Positions 1-9,884 of a stretch of DNA of 64,000 nucleotides are shown here, piece by piece. A program made the translations under genes and the position numbers. Source of the stretch: Mesostigma viride (Eukaryota; Streptophyta; Mesostigmatophyceae; Mesostigmatales; Mesostigmataceae); NCBI GenBank assembly GCA_009746045.1, contig RPFO01000580.1, positions 20,204 to 84,203 of the forward strand. The letters are read 5' to 3'. The notes beneath the pieces were generated by a model that had not been told where the DNA came from, searched no databases, and saw only the letters and a list, made by a program, of their open reading frames with translations. The first letter of the stretch is position 1, and every line of letters starts with the position of its first letter.

Positions 1-535
1 CCCTGGACGGTACGGGACAGTACCTTGGAATCTATGTGTTATCTGACTGATGTCAGTTAGTATCTTTCGTAAGTTAGGGGTGTAAAGCATATATAGAGAG
101 AACCTTACCGGTTCATCTGTGTTCTGATTGGCTGAGACCTGTAGGATTGCGTTGGACTCCTCTGTGTCGGCGGGGACATAAGCTTTGCCTGTTTGTCACC
201 ATAGCCATCAGGCGGATACCCCCAATTATGTGAAGTTATTTCTAATAACCAAACATGCTCACTTCAGGCCCTGTTATTGGACAGCCATATCCGATAGACA
301 GGAAGTCTTGTGTCTGTATGAACAAGCAGAGAGACGCCCGACCAAAAGGGCCACCGCTCTCTATCGCGTAAGTACCGTCTCGTAGGAATGGCCTCTAGAC
401 GGGAAACGACCACCCTCTACGATTCCTGGAGAGTGCTAGGAATCTCCCCTGTCTCTTGGGGTTTGATAAGTCCGTTCTGTCTTTAATGACAGGAGGTAAA
501 AGATCTGTGCATTTAGTGGAGCAGAGACCACCATT
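1..535. other. Unassigned non-coding sequence
   Basis: I see no gene, repeat or RNA I can name here. The only open frames are short and have no recognisable motif. It borders a truncated LINE-B reverse transcriptase fragment that starts near 548. Confidence 0.4.
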
Positions 536-1253
536 TTATTCTGTTACAAACCCCACCGCCCTCGCCTCCAGGCCCAGACAGTCCAGCCAGGTCTGAATGT
601 GCTCGGGGCGTGCGATGAGGGTGGTGTCGTCCGCATAAATCAGGTCAGCCAGGCGGTAACCCGTGCTAACCCCGCCGTGCCCACGCTCGTTAAGGATGTC
701 CAAGCCTGGCTCGAACCCAGCAGTAAAGCGCGCACGTGCCTGGCGCATGACGTGGTCCACGACAATAATGAACAGGTATGGAGACAGGACACAACCTTGC
801 CACACCCCGTGGTGAAGGGGGAATGGTGGGGTGGTGCCTTCCGCAGTCCGCACTACTGCCTGTGAGCCCTCATACAGTCGGCGATTGGCAGCAATAAACG
901 CTGGTGGCACTCGGTTCAGAGCTAGGATGGCCCAAAGAGCCTCCCAGAGGACCGTGTCAAAGGCCTTGATATAGTCAACAAAAATGAAGACCAGCGGCAA
1001 AGTGTCAGGGCAAAGGCGACGCACCTCCTCCATCAACCGGCGCGCGACAAACACAGCCATGACAGTGTTACGACCACGACGAAAACCCATCTGAGACTCA
1101 CCCAGGTGTGGGTCCAGCGCGGCGCGGAGCCTCTGCAGCATCATGCGCATGAAGACCTTCAGCGCGGCGCTCTGGAGGCAGACACCCCGGTAGTTACCGG
1201 GGTCAGCAGCAGAGCCCTTCTTGTACAGCATGACGCGGATGGCCGTCTGCCAC
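536..1253 (-). pseudogene. LINE-B reverse transcriptase fragment (C-terminal part)
   Basis: This is a fragment of a non-LTR retrotransposon ORF2. The minus-strand frame shows core RT motifs: the fingers segment with NYRGVCLQSAALK, the GFRRGRNT segment, FVDYIKAFD (first catalytic Asp), the GVWQGCVLSPYLF turn, and LIYADDTTL with the catalytic YADD. It continues the fragment at 2730-2927; the two were separated by the hAT-like insertion at 1262-2721. It is cut at about 548, just after the EARAVG segment, so thumb and C-terminal parts are absent, and no endonuclease domain lies on the other side. A second copy of this family, sharing the YADD region almost word for word, lies at 20103-20498. It is a dead retrotransposon relic; the family call is firm and the clade is not assigned. 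Confidence 0.85.
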
Positions 1254-1261
1254 TCAGCAGG
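1254..1261. repeat. Left copy of 8-bp target-site duplication (TCAGCAGG)
   Basis: TCAGCAGG occurs here and again at 2722-2729, directly flanking the inverted termini of the insert. Joining across one copy gives a continuous RT sequence, so the insert is precise. An 8-bp duplication is the hallmark length of hAT transposons. Confidence 0.85.
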
Positions 1262-2721
1262 CAGTGTACAGCCATACGCAATACGCAATCATACGGGGCC
1301 CGTGGGTATGGTGTATAATACGCCATACGGGGTATAATACGCAAATCATACGGGGACTCTTGAAAATGCTGTTTTTTGCATGGTTCAGGGGGTTCTTCAA
1401 CATTCTGACCAATCAGGCATGTTTTTTTTGTGTTCTTGCAACACCACTTGCCTTTATTTAACACATCATCACATAATATTGCCGTTGCCGTCGCTGCATG
1501 CCTACAAATACAAGCATTGTACATCTGTTGTTATTAATAATGTCTGTAAATAGCACAAAATAACAAAGTTGTATGCACAATCAGTGCACACCTGAAAAGG
1601 ATAATAACACAAGTAGATATGCATGCACATTGACACTTGCAGTGGTATAGAGATCGCTGCCACCATTACTGTATGTTGAAGTTAAAAAACCATGCCATCA
1701 CTGCATGGAATGGCTATACTAGGACTGAAATACTGCACATGGTCAGTCGGCCAACTTGCCAAAAGTAATAAGACATTGTGCCAGAAACAGACATCTTGCC
1801 TACTCGTGGTAGGCCACCATGCAATATTGATCTACATGAAGCAAGAATCCATACGGGCTGCCAACAATGTGGCTAGCGTGCAGGATAGCATGCATGCCAG
1901 CAACCCGACCCAGCTTCCCTAAACCATTAACACATATGGTACGGTGGCTGGCTAGCAGCAGCCTGCATGGCTAAATAAGGCATTTATGTGCATCGCGAGT
2001 CACACCAAATACCCCGCAGCCTGCGACGTAATGCCTCCGGCGGCCTCTTGCACTCGCTCACTCTTGCCTCCTTCGCATACGTAGCGCCCATGATATGGCG
2101 GGTGCTAGCCTTGCTCGGGTGGTAGAACCCGAGAATTTTGCATCCAAAAGTGTGCACGTCACTGAGCTAGTAGTTACCTGTCGGCTGCCCTTTCTTGTTG
2201 AGAGTCTGTTCTTTCACGATGTGTGTCCAGACAGTCTCGAATACGGCCTGCATCTCGTCGGCCCCATTATCATCGTGTTCCATAGACCCACACCATCACC
2301 GTCGCTAGCCATGGTGCCTGGATGTCAATTGTGCTACGATTAAATGTTAGGTGCCAGATGCGCGCCCTTGTTGGCAGACAACATAACTTCGTCACCTAAT
2401 GTCCTCGTCCTTCGTCTCCTAGACCCTAGTCCGACACGCAGCAATCTGCAGCAATGCACGTACAGTCGTACATGCACGGCCAGCTTGGCACCTGCATCTA
2501 GTTCCGGCTCCACGTGCCGTCCAAAATGATGCCAGAAGCTACTTCGAACGAGGTTCATACGCAAAAAAATACGCAAAAAATACGCAAAAAATACGCAAAA
2601 AATACGCAATACGCAAAAAATACGCAGTGCGTATTTTTTTTCCCATTTTCATACGGAAATCTTGCGTATGGCGTATAATACGCGCCATACGGCGTATTAT
2701 ACGCCGTATGGCTGTTCACTG
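1262..2721. mobile_element. Non-autonomous hAT-like DNA transposon inside LINE-B
   Basis: The 1,460-bp element begins CAGTGTACAGCC and ends with the inverse of CAGTGAACAGCC, giving 12-bp terminal inverted repeats with one mismatch, flanked by the 8-bp duplication TCAGCAGG. CAG-starting TIRs plus 8-bp duplications are established features of the hAT superfamily. Both subterminal regions carry many copies of short ATACGC/ATACGG motifs (1274-1350 and about 2560-2709), a common arrangement for transposase binding sites in hAT elements. I found no transposase frame inside; the open frames are short and without motifs. It therefore looks like a MITE-like or internally deleted member that depends on a transposase elsewhere. 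Confidence 0.8.
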
Positions 2722-2729
2722 TCAGCAGG

Positions 2730-2927
2730 CGGAGGCTCGTCAGAAAGCAGGACACGGTTGCAGAACGCCAGCAGAAGATCCCTAACCGCCAGATCAGGGG
2801 TCTTCAGCAGCTCAGCAGAAAGGTGGTCGGCACCGACCGCCGCATCGTACCGCAGGCGAGCAAGGACGCCGTCCAGTTCCTTCAAAGTGAAGGGGGGGAC
2901 GACGCCGTCAGTGGCAAGGCAGCCCAT
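2730..2927 (-). pseudogene. LINE-B reverse transcriptase fragment (N-terminal part)
   Basis: The minus-strand frame encodes the region just before the RT fingers: PFTLKELDGVLARLRYDAAVG followed by a CNRVLL segment. The same arrangement occurs in the LINE-A ORF2 (PFTELELSTAAKQLRF, CNRILLAD). It runs into the right edge of the hAT-like element and resumes at 1253. The upstream limit at about 2928 coincides with the start of the AB repeat (CCCATGCAGTAT). It is part of one broken gene with the 536-1253 segment. Confidence 0.8.
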
Positions 2928-2933
2928 GCAGTA

Positions 2934-3620
2934 TTAATTAATTAATTAATTAATAGACACGTGACTGCGTCACGTGAGCATAAGTCCTCAGTGGGAGGGG
3001 AACATGGGATGGAATGGATGGTATAAGCTATCTAGGTCCTAGTAGTTACAGGGGTGTGGGCACCGCGGCCCGAATCGCTATGAATGCCATACTTGGTCAC
3101 ACGCGGAGCCCCCACAGGCTTGGGGGTGGTCTCCTTCATCACTACTTGCCATCTATCCTTGCGCACCATCTGCCTCCATATTACAGACAAACCAGGAGGC
3201 TGCCCGGGGGTGAGCCCGTCACGTCTAGTGTAGCACATGTCCATGCCGAGTCTATCACGAAAAGTCCACGGGTGGCGGCCCTGCCGCGCGCGGCCGGGGG
3301 CACGCCAGGTGAGGACATATCGCCCAGGCTGGGCGGGCTTGGTGCCAGCTAGTCTATCTGATGTATCTACCTGATCTGTGCGGGCCAGGTGCCCGGCTAG
3401 GCCCAGGCGCCTGTGCCTAATAATGTGGGAAACATAGGGCAAATCAGCGTACAAATCCTCTGACATTACTATGTGCAAACCAAGGGGGATGTTAAGGGCC
3501 TGGCGCAGCATCTTGGTGACGGCGCCGTCGAGTCGTTGCTCCAGCTCCTGCGTCAGTGTCCACGTCTCGGCGCCGTAGGTCAGGATCGTCAGAATGACGA
3601 CCTTGAAGAGGTCACGCAGT
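2934..3620 (-). mobile_element. 5'-truncated LINE-A copy with (TTAA)n tail
   Basis: This minus-strand copy carries the last ~190 codons of LINE-A ORF2 (compare 12940-13512) and its 3' UTR, with the palindrome CACGTGACGCAGTCACGTG and a (TTAA)n tail at 2934-2955. Coding sequence runs about 3032-3620 and matches the full element nearly base for base, apart from small indels. It is inserted in the AB repeat: GCAGTAT occurs at both edges (about 2929-2935 and 3618-3624), which I read as a 7-bp target duplication. Severe 5' truncation is typical of target-primed reverse transcription. Confidence 0.8.
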
Positions 3621-4480
3621 ATGCCCCTCAGAAAAACCACTGCCACCTTTCTTTCCAGCGCAATTGTTTGCCAAGAAACAAACTCAAGCTTGTGAGCCTC
3701 TAACCACAATGAAGCCTCTGCTAAGAAAGGCCGCGTCAATATTCACACAAAACTGAGTGCTGTTAGCAATCTCCTTCCAAGAAACCACTCAGCAAATCCC
3801 TGACAACTTGACGATATGCCACGGTCACGCTTTGACACATCCCAGCCATGCAACGTACATAAAAACCACTGAAAGGTGCCAGGAATCTGGCGATGCGCAG
3901 CACGGAATGGCATTATACCTGGCGCTAACTGCACGGACTTGGGGGTGGTCTCCTTCATCACTACTTGCGTTGCTATGAGGATGATGTGACGGAATGCAAT
4001 ATACGAGAATGCTCATAACTTTTGACTGAGGTCAGGATCGTCAGAATGACGACCTTGAAGAGGTCACGCAGTATGCCCCTCAGAAAAACCACTGCCACCT
4101 TTCTTTCCAGCGCAATTGTTTGCCAAGAAACAAACTCAAGCTTGTGAGCCTCTAACCACAATGAAGCCTCTGCTAAGAAAGGCCGCGTCAATATTCACAC
4201 AAAACTGAGTGCTGTTAGCAATCTCCTTCCAAGAAACCACTCAGCAAATCCCTGACAACTTGACGATATGCCACGGTCACGCTTTGACACATCCCAGCCA
4301 TGCAACGTACATAAAAACCACTGAAAGGTGCCAGGAATCTGGCGATGCGCAGCACGGAATGGCATTATACCTGGCGCTAACTGCACAGACTTGGGGGTGG
4401 TCTCCTTCATCACTACTTGCGTTGCTATGAGGATGATGTGACGGAATGCAATATACGAGAATGCTCATAACTTTTGACTC
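3577..4480. repeat. 452-bp tandem duplication across LINE/AB junctions
   Basis: Two direct copies with a 452-bp period (about 3577-4028 and 4029-4480) are nearly identical; one visible change is CTGCACGG versus CTGCACAG. Each unit joins the end of the truncated LINE-A copy, the 'A' part of the AB repeat (CCCCTCAGAAAAACCAC to CTAACTGCACGG), a short inverted LINE-A piece and the start of the full LINE-A 5' region. The duplication therefore arose after both insertions. Confidence 0.75.
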
Positions 4481-4952
4481 CGGCCATGAAATTTCATCGG
4501 GTTGGTTGCATTAGACGCGTCTTTTGAAGACGAACACGCTGATATAATTTTCTACAGCTATCGCTCAATATTTCCGAAGATACCGGCACCGCCCTGCCCA
4601 GCAAATATCGCTGTTGCAATATACGAGAATGCTCATAACTTTTGACTCCGGCCATGAAATTTCATCGGGTTGGTTGCATTAGACTCGTCTTTTGAAGACG
4701 AACACGCTGATATAATTTTCTCTAGCTATCGCTCAATATTTCCGAAGATACCGGCACCGCCCTGCCCAGCAAATATCGCTGTTGCAATATACGAGAATGC
4801 TCATAACTTTTGACTCCGGCCATGAAACTTCATCGGGTTGGTTGCATTAGACTCGTCTTTTGAAGACGAACACGCTGATATAATTTTCTCCAGCTATCGC
4901 TCAATATTTCCGAAGATACCGGCACCGCCCTGCCCAGCAAATATCGCTGTTT
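4449..4952 (+). repeat. Three 168-bp tandem monomers in the LINE-A 5' UTR
   Basis: The phrase CGGCCATGAA recurs at 4481, 4649 and 4817, an exact 168-bp period, and the copies differ by only a few bases. Each contains a palindromic GTCTTTTGAAGAC segment and an AT-rich stretch (GATATAATTTTC). The array ends 12 bases before the ORF1 ATG. Tandem promoter monomers in this position are known from rodent L1 elements; I infer a promoter role here. Confidence 0.85.
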
Positions 4953-4964
4953 TTTCAGCTCGAT

Positions 4965-6020
4965 ATGGCGGAATACGACTCATCCCAGCAATCACAAGCG
5001 TCCGCGGCCCTGCACCAACTCGCTGACGAAGCCATGGCGTCATTGGAAACACCCTTGCACGCTATGCCGGACGCCACTGTCAGCATCCAGCCGCTCCACT
5101 CCACCGCTCCGCCGAACAGCGACCTTGCCATGGATACCCGCGAGGAGGCCTTTTCTGCCGAGGACGCTGCCGCATTTTTACCTGGCAAATGGCCAGGCCT
5201 TAACGCCATCATGCGCCTGTCCCGAGCTGCCGCCCTCACCATCCTGCACCTGGCTGCCGAGAAAAAGTGCGAGATCCGGGACTGCAACCAACAGGTTACC
5301 CACCTGTCGGACTTTCTCCACGACGACCCCGACGACACTGACCTCTGCCTCGCAGTCTGGTGGACGTGCTCCCGTCTTTCCGACAGCGCCCTTGAGCGCT
5401 TTGTCATGGCCTCTCTGGACCTGGGAGCCGACCCCACTGTTGCGGCCGCCATCAACATCACCGCCAAGCAAGTCGCCAATACGTGCTTCGATCGCCTCCC
5501 TCCCCTCCTCAACGCTGCCCTCAACCCTGTCCACAACCACCTCGCCACCCACCACGCCCATTCCTCACACGCCGACACCTCCATCCACTCCGCCATCACC
5601 CACATTGCAGCAGGGCTGCAGCAGCAGCAGCAGCTCCTCCACCAGCTCCAGCAACAACTTGCCGCCTCCATAACTCCTGCCAAGACCACCTATGCCGCCA
5701 CGCTTCAGAACCCTACGGAGCTCATCAACGAAATCAAAACAGCCGTCAAGGCCAGCACAAGGGATGCTATGCACGAACCCATTCGCTCATGCAGTATTGT
5801 GGTACGTGGCGTCCCCTCGAACGTCAACGATGCACGCCTGGGCACCTACCTCCGGGGCGACCCCTTCCTGGGGAAGCTCGGCGTGGCCCAAAGCGTCGTC
5901 ATCAAAACGGCACGACGGCTCGGCGGCCCCACCGCCCCTGTCTTGGTGGAATTCCACCGCAAGGAGGACAAACTGCAGGTGCAGAAGGCCCGCCGGAACC
6001 TCCACGATACCCACATTGCA
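4965..6020 (+). CDS. LINE-A ORF1 protein, first part (interrupted)
   Basis: The frame opens with ATG 12 bases after the 5' monomers and stays open for 352 codons before the insert at 6021; the open frame then continues only to 6041 inside the insert. The N-terminal half is rich in Ala, His and Thr. Around residues 215-232 there is a Gln/Leu-rich segment (a short CAG-like run at 5620-5632) that could be a coiled coil. Residues about 270-350 contain RSCSIVVRGVP and then APVLVEFHRKEDK, like the RRM-type and C-terminal nucleic-acid-binding modules of L1-like ORF1 proteins, though sequence identity is not claimed. These proteins bind the element's RNA. The rest of the protein resumes after the insert at about 9470. 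Confidence 0.75.
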
Positions 6021-7674
6021 TTACCGAAAGCCAGGCCTTGACCCCCAAGACGTCCGGCTTTCAAGTTGGAGTGTACCCCCGCGGCATCTAGCAATGCCGA
6101 CTAGTTTCAAGTGCGCACCAGTCAAAGTAGTTACCCTTCGCACAAACTCCAGCCACACATTTTCGTAACCGCCCTTTTGGCACCGCAGGAACTATTCTGT
6201 CTGATTCGGCCAGATTTCATCCAAGGAATCGGAAAGGAAAAACGGTGGAATCAGAAAAAGGAAAACGGTGGAATCATTTTCAGCCTGAACTAGTACAACA
6301 CTATCGTCCGTTCAAGTCCGGCCTCACGGCCCATGCGACGCCATGTCGACCCGCCCATGCTTAGCCTTTTTTGCGCTAGACTAAAGAAAAATGGTCCCGT
6401 TGCCTAAGCAAAAAAATGCACCTCAGCACCTGCTAGCCATGGTAAATTTGCTAGCGATGGCAGTCTGGGAAACTTACTAACCAAACGGCGAATCAATCCA
6501 ATCTCACGTTCAAAATGCCGCTTCCGTAGACATGTGTCGACTACTTTGTTTATGCGTGTGATTCAAACAAGCCAATTGTGAATTCCAGATTAGGAGTTAA
6601 GGTTTATGGCTGGCAGGACTGATATATTGCATGACGACACACCCTTTTTTGGCTTGAGACAGAAAGCTGTATATAAATTTCTTACATGAGATGTTTGTCA
6701 TGTTCATTTTGATTTTAACGCACAGCCCCCCATTCAGCATGTCGAATGGCATGCGCATGTGCTGGCCGGCAGCCACTGCCATGTCGCCGGATCAGACTGG
6801 CGTACAAACCACACAATCTTCTTGTTCACGCATGCTAACCACAACCATCGGTAAGCCGACGTTGTGCAGGAATTTTTTTTCATATGCCTTGGTTTAATAG
6901 TGGACGCTGCATCCCTGATTCGGCCGTGAAGCTTGTTGTCAGCTAGACGTTAGCAGCTGAGTGCCGGGCCGCCCTATGTGGAATAACTTTCACATTGTCC
7001 ATCGGCATTAAAAGTTGAAAATTCCCTCCGATCGACCATGCCATAACAGGAAAATGCCATCATCTGTTGCAGTCCAGGCTTATATTTGCCACGATGTGGT
7101 GTGTGCCAGTTGTGCCACCTGTAATTTACATTACTAGGCTTGGTGTTCCTAGGGATTCCATTCATGGTGTTCCACTTAGTAGCCATACCAGCATGCCTTG
7201 CAGTTTTCACAATAGATAGCCTGCAGGCCATATCAAACCCAACTCCCAAGTTGTCCAGTAATGCATGTGGTACCAATGAACCTTACCTTGTACAGTAAAA
7301 TAAGTTATGATATTGGTTGATGTTGTGCACCCGTGCTTTCAATTTGTTTCATAATCCATGTGCCGTTCAGGCATGCACGTGTGAAACATCCAGGTATGCC
7401 TGTCATCTTCCCCCCCCGTATGATTCAATATCTCAGAGCCCAGATTGTTGTGGCACTGCGATGATGCATTATATAGCGTTGAAGAAAATGTGGGGCAGGT
7501 ATTTGTGCAATTAACGTGCCATACGAACATTCCGGACGGTACATTCCGGTGATGTCGGGCAGTTGGGGGGTTCGCTTGGTCCCTTGGTTGCTTCCTCGCT
7601 TGGCTGCCACTGCGGGGGTGTAAGGACAGGTGCTCAAATGGAGAGACACTAGACGTGCATGCATGTTTGATGGA

Positions 7675-7904
7675 TGGGTGGGTGGGTGGGTGGGTGGGCG
7701 GGTGGGTGGGTGGGTGGGTGGGTGGGTGGGCGGGCGGGCGGGCGGGCGGCGGGCGGGCGGGCGGGCGGGCGGGCGGGCGGGCGGGCGGGCGGGCGGGTGG
7801 GTGGGTGGGTGGGTGGGTGGGTGGGTGGGTGGATGGGTGGGTGGGTGGGTGGGTGGGTGGGTGGGTGGGTGGGTGGGTGGGTGGGTGGGTGGGTGGGTGG
7901 GTGG
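7675..7904 (+). repeat. GGGT/GGGC tetranucleotide array
   Basis: About 230 bases of nearly uninterrupted GGGT units have a GGGC block in the middle (about 7730-7797). The G-rich strand is the plus strand. Four or more adjacent G3 runs separated by single bases are the canonical pattern for G-quadruplexes. Open frames across it are low-complexity artefacts and are not called as genes. Confidence 0.95.
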
Positions 7905-7906
7905 AG

Positions 7907-8020
<114 letters not shown>

Positions 8021-8573
8021 CATGTGTGTGTGTCTGGCTGTCTGGGTGGGTGGGTGTGCGTGCTTGGGTGTGTGGGACAGTGTGGATGTGGGTGTGCTTG
8101 CTTGCGTGGGTGCGTGAGGGAGGGAGTGGCTGGGTGAGCGAGTCAAGCATGCACGTGTCAAACAGCCAGGTAGAAATGTCATCCTTTCCCCCCATCATGA
8201 CAAATCATTGGCATGGATTGTTGTGGCACTGCCATCATGCACTACAGCGCTGAAGAAAATGACGATGGGCAAATATATGTGAAAGCGACACAACATAGCC
8301 CATGGCGGTGGCTGCTATCAACAAGCAGCTCTTGCCTCCATGCACAGTCAAACACCTGCATCTTCTTCAATGCAGATTATTGACATCTCTTTTGTATATT
8401 ATGTACAGATTATTTGCATTTGTAATATTATCTGTATACCAATGCAGTTTGCAACATGTAACCAGTGTTGCTAGTAATCTGGTAATGTGAGCCGTGTTGA
8501 TATCAAAGTGCTGCGATGCAAGTCATACATCAGAACTAAAGCGGCAACACTGGCTACGGACACAAAGAGTCAT

Positions 8574-8605
<32 letters not shown>

Positions 8606-9457
8606 CGTGCTTCGTGCATCGCGACTCAGGGCCTGACAAGCTGCGGCCGAGACCAATGCCGAACACACCCATGCTCAGAGCACATTGCGGATGCCAGGCA
8701 CACCGCGTTTGCCATGGAACACATGGGTAGACGCTTCGTAAACGTGACAACGAATGACCCGCTGAGATCCCCACACTTGCAAGCGCACGGGAAAGGCGGC
8801 ACACTTACGTTTCATAGATTAGCCGGGGCGAGATAGTAGCTCGTTTGCCTAGCCGTCATTAAGCCTATAGGCGTTCCAAGAAACGCATGAAATTTCTCTA
8901 CCAGTACCGGTGGCGCACTATCGGTCTATGATCGCAGAAACTTCTCTTGAAGGGGCCTTACACTGTCGTGCATGTAACCACGGAGCTTGAATGGTGGCAT
9001 GACAACGAAAGAAAGTTTTCCTTAAGCCCGACCTCCCCTCCCGCATTCCACTGGTGATATTACAGCTGTTATAATTCCTGGAGCTAAAAACATGCGGAAA
9101 ACATGCTGGGCGAGTCCTGTCAAAATTAAAAACCAACAGACTTAATTGACAGCGCCGTTTAAACGACAGCAAGAGCTTCCATGCCATCGAACACTGCCCG
9201 AGGTTGGTCTAATTTAAAGACTAAGCCTGCCGTCTCAGAAAAAAATGTTCTATGCTCGGAGTCCACGGAATCAGGAAGTCGGCCCGCAAGTGCCGTACAG
9301 ATCCGGTAGTGGCTCGTGAAGTGAAAGATTTGGGCAGATTTGGGCAGATCGGGTTTGGTCGATCCGGTCCTGGATCAGTCCGTACGCTGAAATTTGCGCG
9401 CCGTCCGTTGTACTTGAATTTTCAAGGGAAACGAATGTTGCCTCTTTCGGTAATGCA

Positions 9458-9884
9458 ATGACTGAGCATCGACGATTACTATACCCCGGAGCAGCTTGAG
9501 GCCCGGGCTGCCGCTTTGAACCGGCCGGAGGTCCACGAGGCTCGGGCAGCCAAGCAGGCCAACCCGCAACTACGGTGCAGCATCTATGCCCGCCTCTTTA
9601 ATGGCGTCTTCATCGTCCGCATTAACGGCCAGGACCTTCCTCCAATGACGGCGACCCCCATGGATACCGCCGTGCCAGCGCCCCAGCCCGGCCCTGCTCG
9701 GCCCCCGCCGTCACCGCCATCGCCACCGGCATCGACGGTCACCTGCTCCCCAGCACGTGTGGGGATCCGCCGGGGCAACTTCAGCTCAGGTATGGCTGCC
9801 AGGCTTGGCCGTCCCCCTAATAAATTCGTTCGCTTTGCACCTGAGCCGGAGCCCGCGCTGCGAACCCTTCTCTCCTATCAATGA
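9458..9884 (+). CDS. LINE-A ORF1 protein, C-terminal part
   Basis: Sense sequence resumes with DDYYTPEQLEARAAALN and continues to LRTLLSYQ. The DD.(Y)TPEQ segment parallels the LDDDLTPAQQQ segment of the half-LINE ORF1 at 26263-27651 and is the C-terminal module of this ORF1 type. A proline-rich linker (9670-9740) follows. The stop codon TGA at 9882-9884 overlaps the ORF2 start in an ATGA arrangement (9881-9884), which suggests coupled or reinitiated translation of ORF2. The gene is split by the 6021-9453 insert. Confidence 0.75.

Noticed and set aside
4955-5689. 244-codon minus-strand frame opposite LINE-A ORF1
   Set aside because: Antisense of a well-supported ORF1; low-complexity Trp/Ala/Cys composition.
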